Assembly: GCF_044377145.1 (NCBI RefSeq)
Contig: NZ_JBILJQ010000001.1
Span: 1-64,000, forward strand
Reading direction: 5' to 3'
Length of the DNA stretch: 64,000 nucleotides
Origin: Aquimonas sp044377145
Lineage (GTDB): Bacteria; Pseudomonadota; Gammaproteobacteria; Xanthomonadales; Xanthomonadaceae
Shown here piece by piece: positions 26,602 to 34,499 of this stretch. The notes below the pieces were generated by a model. The model made no database searches. It had not been told where the DNA came from and was given only the letters and a program-made list of their open reading frames with translations. Each line of letters opens with the position of its first letter. Position 1 is the stretch's first letter. The translations under genes and the position numbers were made by a program.

Positions 26602-27441
26602 ATGTCACTGCGTCACGCGCTGGCTCACCATGGCTTCGAGAGCAATACCGACTACGGCTTCGCGCTGGACTGCCTGTTCGCCGCTGAGCTTGAACACGTG
26701 CGCTGCCTGCATGTCGACGGCAGCGCCGGGCGCCGCAAGACCGCGTTCGCCAACGCGCTTGGCCAGGCGCTGAACTATCCGCAGGTGCTGTATCACGACT
26801 TCAGCCAGCCCGAGCCGATCGCTGCTGCGCTGCCGGTGCAGTTGGACGACGGCAGCCTGGGCCCAGCGGAGGCCCCGCTCCCGGCCTTCGAGCGGGCCGT
26901 GACCGAAGCCTGTGCCTATTCCGAATCCGAACGCTGCCTGTTGATCTTCGACCAGCTGCAGGCGGCAGCCTTCGCCGACCAGCTGAAGCTGACCGACTTC
27001 CTGCGCACGGGTGAATGGACCAGCCCCGCTGGCAGCGTGCTGGCGCACCGCAAGCGTCTGCTGGTGGCCTTGATCAGCGACGGTGCCCTTTATCACTCGC
27101 TGACCCGGCTGTCGTACCGGATCTGGACCGATGCCGAACGCGCCTACCTGGACTATCGGCCGGAAGACCATGGGCTGGATGCGGCGGCCGCGCCGCTGTT
27201 CGCCGCGCTGTCGGCGCTGTTCACCGTGTTGGCGATCAGCCCCACACCGAGCGAGTTCCAGCGCCTGCTGGCCGACCTGCTGGAGCGCGCCTACACCCTG
27301 GACCAACTGCGCCAGGCCCTGTTCGCCCACACCGAGGGGCTGGAGCGCGATCGACTGCACGCCGATGCGGCGCTGTCGGGCCTGCAACAGGCGCTGGACG
27401 CGCTGAATGGCTATCGCGGGGTGGATCACATCGAGCTGTAG
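26602..27441 (+). CDS. AAA-like ATPase-fold protein with a degenerate P-loop
   Basis: A 279-residue protein that I do not recognise by name. The ATG at 26602 (MSLRHALAHHGF) has GGAG nine bases upstream and avoids the terminator stem that overlaps an earlier in-frame ATG. Residues about 35-55 read CLHVDGSAGRRKTAFANAL, which sits where a Walker A loop would be but lacks the final Gly before Lys (GSAGRRKT). About 75 residues later RCLLIFDQLQ resembles a Walker B strand, and a sensor-like LLVALISDG follows. The C-terminal third is helical. The architecture suggests a P-loop ATPase relative, possibly inactive. It stands alone between a terminator and a repeat region. Confidence 0.6.
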   Translation: MSLRHALAHHGFESNTDYGFALDCLFAAELEHVRCLHVDGSAGRRKTAFANALGQALNYPQVLYHDFSQPEPIAAALPVQLDDGSLGPAEAPLPAFERAVTEACAYSESERCLLIFDQLQAAAFADQLKLTDFLRTGEWTSPAGSVLAHRKRLLVALISDGALYHSLTRLSYRIWTDAERAYLDYRPEDHGLDAAAAPLFAALSALFTVLAISPTPSEFQRLLADLLERAYTLDQLRQALFAHTEGLERDRLHADAALSGLQQALDALNGYRGVDHIEL

Positions 27442-27447
27442 GCTGCG

Positions 27448-27596
27448 GGGAGTCGGGAGTCGGGACTCAGCGTCCGGCCGCCGATGCAAGATTCTCTCGC
27501 TGGCATTGAGGCGACAGACCGGGATGCTCAGGCCCGGATTCGCCCGGATCGTTCGACACGCGGACAATCCCGAATCCCCACCCCCACCCCCACCCA
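27448..27596. repeat. GGGAGTC repeat block after the ATPase-like gene
   Basis: Three tandem GGGAGTC-type units at 27448-27468, and a C-rich array (AATCCCGAATCCCC followed by CCCCCA units) at 27566-27596, flank about 100 bases of non-coding DNA. The units match those between tgt and queA. The block separates convergent genes and may also serve as a transcript end. Confidence 0.6.
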
Positions 27597-27601
27597 CAAC
27601 G

Positions 27602-28069
27602 CTAGCCCTTGGGCTGAAGCATCGTTCCACTGCACTCCCATGCGCCACAGCGGCAAGCCCACTGCTTCTTCAGCTTGGCGGTGTGCGGTATCGACAGGCG
27701 GATGCCGTAGTTGTAGGTCAGCTCTTCGCCCGGCGCGATCGCGCGCAGGGCTTCGATGAAGACGCGGTCGCGGCGCTTGTCACCCTTGGCATGCTCGACC
27801 AGCACCGCCTGGCAGTTCGGCGCGCAGCTGTGGTTGATCCAGCGCGCCACATTGCCGTCGACATTGGCATCCAGCAGGTATTCGTCGTTGAGCGTGAACA
27901 GAAAAGTGTGGCCGCTGCCCAGGCTGTCGCCGTAGAGATCATCGGCTTCCGCATGCGTGCGGTGCAGGCCTTTGTACTCGACCAGACGCTCGCCCTCGGC
28001 GAGCGCCACAGCCGCAAACACGCCATTGCCATGGATGCGCGAACGGCGCTGCTGGATGCGGCGGCTCAT
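27602..28069 (-). CDS. SET-domain protein-lysine methyltransferase-like protein
   Basis: A 155-residue protein made up almost entirely of a SET domain with a post-SET motif. It begins MSRRIQQRRSRIHGNGVFAA, which matches the SET strand KSxIHGxGVFA. It then shows NVARWINHSCAPNCQ (79-86 core), which builds the SAM pocket, ELTYNYG (116-122) with the catalytic tyrosine, and CRCGAWEC (139-146) supplying the zinc cysteines with the NHSCAPNC cysteine. All key residues are present, so SAM-dependent lysine methylation of a protein is expected, with unknown target. Its ATG overlaps the stop of the upstream META lipoprotein gene (ATGA, 28066-28069), so the two are coupled. Confidence 0.88.
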   Translation of the reverse strand: MSRRIQQRRSRIHGNGVFAAVALAEGERLVEYKGLHRTHAEADDLYGDSLGSGHTFLFTLNDEYLLDANVDGNVARWINHSCAPNCQAVLVEHAKGDKRRDRVFIEALRAIAPGEELTYNYGIRLSIPHTAKLKKQWACRCGAWECSGTMLQPKG

Positions 28070-28608
28070 TCGGCAGCAGGCTCTATGCCGTCCGGACGGC
28101 CCTCGACGAATACCAGCACGGTGCCGTCGGGGTGGTTGAAACTCAGCTGGCCGTCGCTGAGCTTGAACGTATCGATCTTCTGCAGCGCCGCCAGAAACTG
28201 CTGCTCGGCAGCATTCAACGCGTCGTCGGCGCAGCCGCGTTTGCTCGCCATCACCGGCCCCAGACCGATCTCACCGGGTCCGCGAAGGACCATTGGCGCG
28301 CTGAAGCGATTGCAGCCCGCATAGCCGACCAGGCGGCCGTCCTGCACCTCCAGAAAGATGCCGGCCTTGACTGCGTTGTCGCGCAGCTCGGGGCTGCTTG
28401 CATCAATCAGGCGCCAGGACTGCCCCACCTCGAAGGTGGCGAGGTCCGGCGGCGCAGCGGGTTTGGACACTTCGGCCGTGGCCTCGGCGGCTGCAGCGGC
28501 GGGCGCAGGAGTCGATACGCCGGACGCAGGTTTGGAATCGATCGAGTCACCACCGCAGCCCGCCAAAGCGGCGGCGGCGATTGCAAAAAACACTATGGAT
28601 CGGGTCAT
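28066..28608 (-). CDS. META-domain (HslJ-like) lipoprotein
   Basis: A 180-residue protein starting at the ATG at 28608 (MTRSIVFFAIAAAALAGCGG), with a lipobox LAGC and therefore a predicted lipid anchor. A low-complexity Ala/Pro linker leads to a META domain with WRLIDAS, LVGYAGCNRFSAP, MASKRGCAD and AAEQQFLAAL, which match the HslJ pattern. Such proteins are linked to envelope stress or motility in some species, but the biochemical role is unknown. It overlaps the SET gene by four bases. The glsB-like gene ends upstream, 11 bases before its start. Confidence 0.85.
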   Translation of the reverse strand: MTRSIVFFAIAAAALAGCGGDSIDSKPASGVSTPAPAAAAAEATAEVSKPAAPPDLATFEVGQSWRLIDASSPELRDNAVKAGIFLEVQDGRLVGYAGCNRFSAPMVLRGPGEIGLGPVMASKRGCADDALNAAEQQFLAALQKIDTFKLSDGQLSFNHPDGTVLVFVEGRPDGIEPAAE

Positions 28609-28618
28609 GAGACAGCCC

Positions 28619-28867
28619 TCAAGTGCGCTTGCTGATGGCCATCCAGGCCACCAGAACGATGATGGCGCCGAGCACGGAGACGACGAAACCGGCCGGCTCA
28701 CCCGCCGCGTACCAGCCCAGCCGCTCACCGATGAAGCCGCCCAACAAGGAGCCAACAACGCCGAGCACGGTGGTCAGGATGAGCCCCAATTTCTGCTTGC
28801 CCGGCAAGACGAAACGCGCGACCAGGCCCACGATAAAGCCGATCAGAAGTGTCCACAGAATGCCCAT
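28619..28867 (-). CDS. GlsB/YeaQ/YmgE-family small membrane protein
   Basis: An 82-residue protein with three predicted membrane helices and the glycine-rich pattern of the transglycosylase-associated family: MGILWTLLIGFIVGLVARF, LTTVLGVVGSLLGGFIG and VVSVLGAIIVLVAWM. Members are stress-induced inner-membrane proteins of unknown mechanism. It lies 32 bases after the M20 peptidase and just before the META lipoprotein, so all four genes may share a transcript. Confidence 0.93.
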   Translation of the reverse strand: MGILWTLLIGFIVGLVARFVLPGKQKLGLILTTVLGVVGSLLGGFIGERLGWYAAGEPAGFVVSVLGAIIVLVAWMAISKRT

Positions 28868-28899
28868 GGCGATGTCCTTGAATGGGGGATCGGAAGCTG

Positions 28900-30387
28900 T
28901 CAGCAGCAGCCGTGGTCACCGAAACGACTCTCTCCCGCCGCCACGCCGACTTGAGTCGTTTCACCGCGCTGGCTGGCCTCGAAGTGCGCCGCCAGCACAT
29001 GCGCCACCGCGGTAGTGACACGCTTGCCGGTCGGAATGTGCAGGAATTCGTTCGGGCCGTGTGCGTTCGAGTGCGGACCGAGCACGCCGGTGATCATGAA
29101 CTGCGCACCTGGGAACTTCTCGCCCAGCATGCCCATGAACGGGATGGTCCCGCCCTCGCCCATGTACATCGCAGGCCTGCCGAACGCCGCCTGCGAGGCG
29201 TCGCCGATCGCGTGGGTCAACCAATGCGACTGGCTCGGTGCGTTCCAGCCGGTGCTGCTCTTCTCCAGCCCGAACTCGACGCGCGCGCCATAGGGGGGAT
29301 TGTCCAGCAGCAGGCGGGTCAGGGCCTCGCCGGCACGCTCGCCATCCAGGGTCGGCGGCAGCCGCAGCGACAGCTTCACCGCGGTATGCGGGCGCAACAC
29401 GTTGCCGGCATTTGAAAGCGGCGGCATGCCGTCAACCCCGGTCACCGACAGCGCGGGCCGCCAAGTGCGGTTGAGCACCAGCTCGTGCAGCTCGCTGTGC
29501 ATCGGCGACATGCCCGGCAGGAACGGAAACTTCTGATAGATCTCGCGATCGAGCACGGCGCTGGCGCGCTTGGCCTGCTCGATGCGCTCTGCCGGAATCT
29601 CCACGTGCAGATCGCACGGCAGGATGCGCCCGCTGATCTCATCCTCAAGCCGCGACAGCAGCTGGCGCAGGATGCGGAAGCTCGACGGCACAACGCCGGA
29701 GGCATCGCCGGAGTGCACGCCTTCCTCCAGCACGGTGACGCTCAGATTGCCGCCGGCCAGGCCACGCAGCGAGGTGGTGCACCACAGCTGTTCGTAGTTG
29801 CCGCAGCCCGAGTCCAGGCACACCACCAGTGAGGGCTTGCCGATCCGCGCAGCCAGGTGGTCGACGTAGAAGGGCAGGTCGTAGCTGCCGGATTCTTCAC
29901 AGGCCTCGATCAGGATCACGCAGCGGCTGTGCGGCCGGCCCTGCTGCTGCAGCGCCATGATCGCCGCCAGCGAGCCGAACAGTGCGTAGCCATCGTCGGC
30001 GCCACCCCGGCCGTAAAGCTTGTCGCCCTTGATCACCGGTTTCCAAGGGCCGAGATCATCGGCCCAGCCGGTCATTTCCGGCTGTTTGTCGAGGTGGCCA
30101 TACAGCAGCACGGTGTCGGCATTGGCGGCATCGCTTCCGGCGATCTCGATGAAGATCAGCGGCGTGCGCCCGGCCAAGCGCACTACCTCGACCTGCATGC
30201 CGCGCACCGGCTGGGCGCGGGCCCAGCGCTCCATCAGTTTGACCGCGTCTTCCATATAGCCGTGCTGCTGCCAGTCGGCGTCGAACATCGGCGACTTGTT
30301 GGGGATGCGGATGTACTCGACCAGTTGGCCGACGATTTCGTCGTCCCAAAGCTCGGCCACAAAACGTTCGACCTGCTGCGGATCCAT
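28900..30387 (-). CDS. M20-family metallopeptidase (dipeptidase-like)
   Basis: A 495-residue cytoplasmic zinc peptidase. The ATG at 30387 (MDPQQVERF) has AAGGAG upstream and is preferred to the one six codons earlier. Metal ligand motifs are in place: YGHLDKQPE, GRGGADDGYAL, EACEESGSYD and, near the C-terminus, HSNAHGPNEFLHI. An insertion lid domain (about 205-390) has the SGDASGVVPSS motif common in the carnosinase-like branch. It probably cleaves dipeptides. The exact substrate is unknown. It begins the minus-strand set M20-glsB-META-SET. Confidence 0.93.
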   Translation of the reverse strand: MDPQQVERFVAELWDDEIVGQLVEYIRIPNKSPMFDADWQQHGYMEDAVKLMERWARAQPVRGMQVEVVRLAGRTPLIFIEIAGSDAANADTVLLYGHLDKQPEMTGWADDLGPWKPVIKGDKLYGRGGADDGYALFGSLAAIMALQQQGRPHSRCVILIEACEESGSYDLPFYVDHLAARIGKPSLVVCLDSGCGNYEQLWCTTSLRGLAGGNLSVTVLEEGVHSGDASGVVPSSFRILRQLLSRLEDEISGRILPCDLHVEIPAERIEQAKRASAVLDREIYQKFPFLPGMSPMHSELHELVLNRTWRPALSVTGVDGMPPLSNAGNVLRPHTAVKLSLRLPPTLDGERAGEALTRLLLDNPPYGARVEFGLEKSSTGWNAPSQSHWLTHAIGDASQAAFGRPAMYMGEGGTIPFMGMLGEKFPGAQFMITGVLGPHSNAHGPNEFLHIPTGKRVTTAVAHVLAAHFEASQRGETTQVGVAAGESRFGDHGCC

Positions 30388-30660
30388 GTTCACTCCTTGG
30401 CGCATTCGACAGGCGCGGCCACACCGGCCGGCGGGTGCCCCAGTTTAGCCGCTGCGCCCGCCGCGAACGTCGACGCCTGCGGGTAGGAAATTTCCTAGCC
30501 GCAGGCGCAGCGAATTCCGACCTCTTTCCGGCCACTACGCCGATGCCCGCGAGCCCAGCACATCCGCAGACTTTCTCCACCGGCACACCTCGCCGGTCCC
30601 GGGCCGACGGACTTCCGCACCGGGCACTCGCAACCAACACTGACCATGAGGATGCACGCC

Positions 30661-30966
30661 ATGAACCGTCTGACTTCCCTGTTTGCTTCGCTGATCCTGT
30701 CCCTGCTGCTGGCCGGCGCTGCCTTTGCCGCCGACAAGGTCAATATCAACACCGCTGACGCAGCCACCCTGGCCGCAGTGCTGAACGGCATTGGCCCGGC
30801 CAAGGCCGAAGCGATCGTCGCCTACCGCAGCGAGAACGGCCCGTTCCGCAGCGCCGACCAGCTCGCAGAAGTGCGCGGTATCGGCCTCGCCACCGTCGAA
30901 AAGAACCGTGACCTGATCGTGGTGACCGCCGCACCGGCGGCCGCTGCGCCCGCACCCGCGCGCTGA
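30661..30966 (+). CDS. comEA: ComEA-like helix-hairpin-helix DNA-binding protein
   Basis: A 101-residue exported protein starting at the ATG at 30661 with GAGGA eight bases upstream. A signal peptide (LFASLILSLLLAGAAFA) is followed by the ComEA helix-hairpin-helix pair: KVNINTADAATLAAVLNGIGPAKAEAIVAYR and GPFRSADQLAEVRGIG.., split here for length. The C-terminus is an Ala/Pro tail. The family binds incoming double-stranded DNA in the periplasm during natural transformation, and short ComEA-like proteins of this size are common in gammaproteobacteria. It is monocistronic, followed by a structured region and a terminator. Confidence 0.9.
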   Translation: MNRLTSLFASLILSLLLAGAAFAADKVNINTADAATLAAVLNGIGPAKAEAIVAYRSENGPFRSADQLAEVRGIGLATVEKNRDLIVVTAAPAAAAPAPAR

Positions 30967-30984
30967 CGGCGCTCCGACCCCGGC

Positions 30985-31115
30985 GCGAGGCCGTCGGCGC
31001 AGGTATCCGGGAGCGTGTCGGCCGATAGCTGACACCGCGCGGGCCACGGAGGGCCCGCCCCCGGGGGAAGTCGGCAGCGCAGGAAGCGCAGCCCCGCATG
31101 TTCAGGAAGGAACCC
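30985..31115 (+). ncRNA. Candidate structured small RNA or 3' leader between comEA and hutD
   Basis: This gap is unusually rich in short inverted repeats: GGGCC/GGCCC around 31037-31053, a CCCCCGGGGG palindrome, GCGCAGGAAGCGC and a purine-rich AGGAAGGAA. It ends directly in a strong rho-independent terminator at 31116-31141. No start codon with coding potential was seen. It could be the processed 3' UTR of comEA or an independent sRNA. No known family was recognised. Confidence 0.3.
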
Positions 31116-31141
31116 GCCCCGACGCCTGCGTCGGGGCTTTT
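31116..31141 (+). terminator. Rho-independent terminator
   Basis: GCCCCGACG (31116-31124) and CGTCGGGGC (31129-31137) form a nine-pair stem with a CCTG loop followed by TTTT. It ends transcripts from comEA or from the structured region after it, 86 bases before the hutD start. Confidence 0.88.
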
Positions 31142-31226
31142 GCATGCGAGCGCAGAGCGCGCTGACCACGCCGCCGCGATTCGCCGACGCCTACACTTGA
31201 GCGTGCTTTCTTTGCGCCCGCCGCCG

Positions 31227-31808
31227 ATGACCCTGATCGCCCTGCCCGCCCATCTCTATCAACGCCAGCGCTGGCGCAATGGCCTCGGCTGGACGCGCGA
31301 AATCTGGCGCAGCGGCGAGGGCCCGGCCTGGCGGGTGTCGATTGCCGAGATCGACGCCGACTGCGAGTTCTCAAGCTTTCCCGACTGCAGGCGACAGCTG
31401 CGACTGCTGGCAGGTGCAGGCCTTTGCGTGCAGATCAATGCGCAGGATCCGACGATCCTTGCACTGCCGTTCGCCGCACTCGACTTCAACGGTGACGATG
31501 CGGTCGCGGCGCACCTGATCGATGGCCCCGTGCAAGTGCTGAATCTGATCCATCGCCCCGACGCCATTGATGCACGGCTGCTGCATCGCCCATTGCTGGG
31601 CAGCATGCTGTTCTTCCTGCGCCCGGGCCAGACTTGGCTGTTGCACCTCGCGGCAGGCCAGGCGCGCCTGCGCGAGGCGGATCATCAGTTGCAGCTTGGC
31701 GCCGGCGACAGCGCCCTGCTGTTTGGCGAGGCAGGGCGCGTGCAGCTCGAAGGTGGCGGCGATTTGCTGCTGGTGCAGACCGACCGTCGAGCTGACGCAG
31801 CGGTGTGA
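31227..31808 (+). CDS. HutD/Ves-family cupin-like protein
   Basis: A 193-residue protein starting at the ATG at 31227 (MTLIALPAHLYQRQRWRNG). The family signature WRNGLGWTREIWR is followed by SIAEIDADCEFSSFPDC, LLAGAGLCVQI, GPVQVLNLIHRPD and a C-terminal beta strand set typical of the bicupin HutD fold. HutD is associated with histidine utilisation, but no other hut gene is visible nearby. Its biochemical role is not settled in the family. Confidence 0.85.
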   Translation: MTLIALPAHLYQRQRWRNGLGWTREIWRSGEGPAWRVSIAEIDADCEFSSFPDCRRQLRLLAGAGLCVQINAQDPTILALPFAALDFNGDDAVAAHLIDGPVQVLNLIHRPDAIDARLLHRPLLGSMLFFLRPGQTWLLHLAAGQARLREADHQLQLGAGDSALLFGEAGRVQLEGGGDLLLVQTDRRADAAV

Positions 31809-31901
31809 AGTCCTGATGTTCGTGCCGCTACCAGCACCCGACCGCGATGCTGCGAAATAGACTTGGCCACCCCCACGCAGAGCGCGAGGACGGCGGTTCG
31901 A

Positions 31902-34355
31902 TCAGGGCGCTTCGAAGCCATTGGCGAAAATGTCACCAGGTGCCTGCAGCGCGCGGCAAGCCGCACCGCCGGCTTCCAGCACGACGTCATCGAGATACCA
32001 GCCATCGCGCACGTCCGAAGTATCGCTGGTCAGCCGGAAGCGGATCTGCGCCGCGGCAGAACCGGCCAACTGCGGCACCGGCACCACCAGATCACGCCAG
32101 CTCGTCGAACCGTCGCAGCTGAACACATTGGTCCAGGCCTGGGCGGGGCCGGTGCGCACGTCGATCAGGCCGAAGTCGTAGCCCGCCTCGGTATTGCAGT
32201 ACGAGCGCAAACGCAGCACAGGACTCTCGAAGCCCTGCATGTCCACCGCCGGTGAAATCAGCTGCACGTTGATGTTGTTGGCGTAGTTGCCGGCAGGGCT
32301 GTCGTGCCAGGCGCGGCTGCTGGTCACTGCGTTCGGCTGCACGATGCTCCAGTTGCCGCTGGCGGGCGAGGTCGTCCAGCCCTGCGCGCCATTCTCGGCG
32401 TCCATCCGCAGGCGCGGGCAATAGGCATAGAGCTGCAGGTCGCGGGTGTTCTGCGCGCCCGCGGTCAGGTTCAGGCCGCTGACCTGCAGCGGCTCGAAGC
32501 CCGGCGCGGTCACCTGCAGGCTGGTCGAGGAGGCCGGCACACGCCGCCCGTACTGCCCGTTCGAATCGCTGCTGGCGATGTACTCGCCGATCCGCACCTG
32601 CGCGCCGACCACGCTGCTGTTGTCCGCCCGGCTGCTGATGCGCCCCGCCAGCTCGACGACCTGGTTCGGCTGCAGAACCGTCAGGAAGGCCGCGCTGACC
32701 GGCCCGGTGGCGCCGCTGCTGTCGGTGCCTTCGACATACACCAATTGACGACCGGCGGTCGGTGCCGGCAGTTGCGCATCGACCGCTTCGCTGCTGGTGT
32801 TGAAACTGCCGTCGCTGGCGGTCATTGCCAGCGGCATGGCCCCGGCCAGCCACGGCGGCGTGCCCAGATAGGCGCGCGCCGCAGTGATCGATTGCACCGG
32901 AACGCTTCCGTTGCGGGTGCTGCTGCGGCTGTCGTCGACGCGCGCACGGATGCGCACACTCTCGCCGACCACCGGCAGATCGGGCTCCAACGTGACCTCG
33001 AACGCCTCGGGCCCGAACGGCAGCACATAGGGCCGGCGCACGGTCTTGGCGGCATACAGCAGGGCCTGCAGATTGGCCGGATAGACCGTGCTTTCGAAGC
33101 TCGCACAGGCCTGGAAGAACGCCGTACCGAGTTCGAAGGTGTAGGCCGGAAGGCCCAGCTCGCCATAGGCGAAGTCGTCGGTGGTGCCGTCGGTCGGATA
33201 CAGGCCCACGGACTGGCCTGGTTCATAGCCATTGAACCAGGCGAAGCGTCGACCCAGCTGCTCCAGCGCTTGCGAATTCGGGGCCAGCGTGTTGTTCATG
33301 CCCCAGGGCCAGAGCACCAGCTGCGAGAAGCTGTGAATGTCCAGAAAGATCCCGCGCAGCGTGTCCGGCGCGGGATCGTTCATGCCTGGCCCGCGCAGGT
33401 CCGGATATACGCTGCGGATATAGTTGACGACAGCCTGGGTTTCCGGCTCCGAAGCCGCCAGCGGGCCACGGTAGGTGTCCGCGCAAGGGTTACCGCTGGA
33501 GCCATTCGGCACCGTGCTCCACGCAAACGGAAAGTTGCGGTTGAGATCGGCGCCGCGGCTGGTGCTGGCAGCACCGCAATAGCCCTGATTGGTGTTCTTG
33601 CGCCAGGACAGACCGGTTTCGGCGCGCTTGCGACCGTCCGGGTTCGACTGCACCAGCAGATGCACTTCGTGGTGGTCGAGGATCCAGGTCGCGTCGGCAT
33701 CGCGGCCATAGCCAGCCAGCAGGTACTCGGCGAAGCGCAGGTTGAGTTCGGCGGTGGTGTACTCGCGCGCATGGATGGCGGTCATTGCGAACAACACCGG
33801 CTTGTCGCCGGGCAGGCCGCGATTGGTCAGCCGCAGCACGCGCAGGCGCTCGCCACCGCCGCTGCCAGATTCCCAGCTGGCGCCAATGTCGAGGGTCTGG
33901 ACCAGCTGCGGATACTCCAGCGCGAGCGAATCCAACCGCGCCTGCGTTTCAGCCACGGTGCGATAGCAGGCATAGCCGGGAATCGCCTTGGCGGTGCCGG
34001 TGCCTTGCCCGAGCTGCGCATTCAAGGCCTCGCTCAGAATCGGATCGACCGAGACATACAGACCTTTGGCGAGCAGATCGAGGCGTTCGCCGACCGGCGC
34101 GTCGAAGGTCACCACGCCCTTGGCGCGGTCGACGATCAGATGTCCGTTCTGCTGGGCCAGCGTGCGGATCACCTGCTGGTCGCGAGTGTGCACGCGCAGC
34201 ACCTGCAGGGCGGCTTCAGCCTGCGGCACTTCGGCGGCCGTGCCAGGCGGCTTGTGTGCGCCAACGCTGCCAGCAGTCACCAGCAACGCGCTGGTCACCA
34301 GCAGGGCCATGCCCCGCCGCCGATGCCGAACCGATCCGCCCGCCCCGATACGCAT
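31902..34355 (-). CDS. Exported M14 zinc carboxypeptidase with MAM-like domain and IFANGFE tail
   Basis: An 817-residue protein. The start at 34355 (MRIGAGGSVRHRRRG) follows a G-rich ribosome site, and a signal peptide follows (MALLVTSALLVTAGSVGA). The M14 domain spans about 125-480. Zinc ligands are His195 and Glu198 in IHAREYTT and His341 in FLDIHSFS. Substrate-binding residues lie in GADLNRNF, and the catalytic glutamate is Glu408 in YTFELG. A carboxypeptidase-regulatory-like domain (about 590-650) precedes a MAM/jelly-roll-like domain (about 660-800, ending DGWYLDDVVLEAGG). The tail is DIFANGFEAP. It should trim C-terminal residues from peptides outside the cytoplasm. It is convergent with hutD, and corC starts divergently 145 bases away. 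Confidence 0.93.
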   Translation of the reverse strand: MRIGAGGSVRHRRRGMALLVTSALLVTAGSVGAHKPPGTAAEVPQAEAALQVLRVHTRDQQVIRTLAQQNGHLIVDRAKGVVTFDAPVGERLDLLAKGLYVSVDPILSEALNAQLGQGTGTAKAIPGYACYRTVAETQARLDSLALEYPQLVQTLDIGASWESGSGGGERLRVLRLTNRGLPGDKPVLFAMTAIHAREYTTAELNLRFAEYLLAGYGRDADATWILDHHEVHLLVQSNPDGRKRAETGLSWRKNTNQGYCGAASTSRGADLNRNFPFAWSTVPNGSSGNPCADTYRGPLAASEPETQAVVNYIRSVYPDLRGPGMNDPAPDTLRGIFLDIHSFSQLVLWPWGMNNTLAPNSQALEQLGRRFAWFNGYEPGQSVGLYPTDGTTDDFAYGELGLPAYTFELGTAFFQACASFESTVYPANLQALLYAAKTVRRPYVLPFGPEAFEVTLEPDLPVVGESVRIRARVDDSRSSTRNGSVPVQSITAARAYLGTPPWLAGAMPLAMTASDGSFNTSSEAVDAQLPAPTAGRQLVYVEGTDSSGATGPVSAAFLTVLQPNQVVELAGRISSRADNSSVVGAQVRIGEYIASSDSNGQYGRRVPASSTSLQVTAPGFEPLQVSGLNLTAGAQNTRDLQLYAYCPRLRMDAENGAQGWTTSPASGNWSIVQPNAVTSSRAWHDSPAGNYANNINVQLISPAVDMQGFESPVLRLRSYCNTEAGYDFGLIDVRTGPAQAWTNVFSCDGSTSWRDLVVPVPQLAGSAAAQIRFRLTSDTSDVRDGWYLDDVVLEAGGAACRALQAPGDIFANGFEAP

Positions 34356-34499
34356 GCCCCACCCCCCAATGAACAATCCGCCATTGTGCACAGCGGCTGC
34401 GGTTTGACCAGCCGGCGCTGGCGGGCCATTGAACCGAGCTGTCACCGGCTTCGGCTACACTCTTCGGCGTTGCCCCATCGGGGCGCCTGTCACGAAGCA

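Noticed and set aside
31098..31226. Longer start for the HutD-like protein at 31098.
   Set aside because: It would begin inside the terminator stem, and the extra 43 residues do not resemble the family.
32304..34499. Upstream 730-codon extension of the corC frame.
   Set aside because: It lies antisense to the M14 peptidase; CorC has its own normal N-terminus at 34500 and family length from there.
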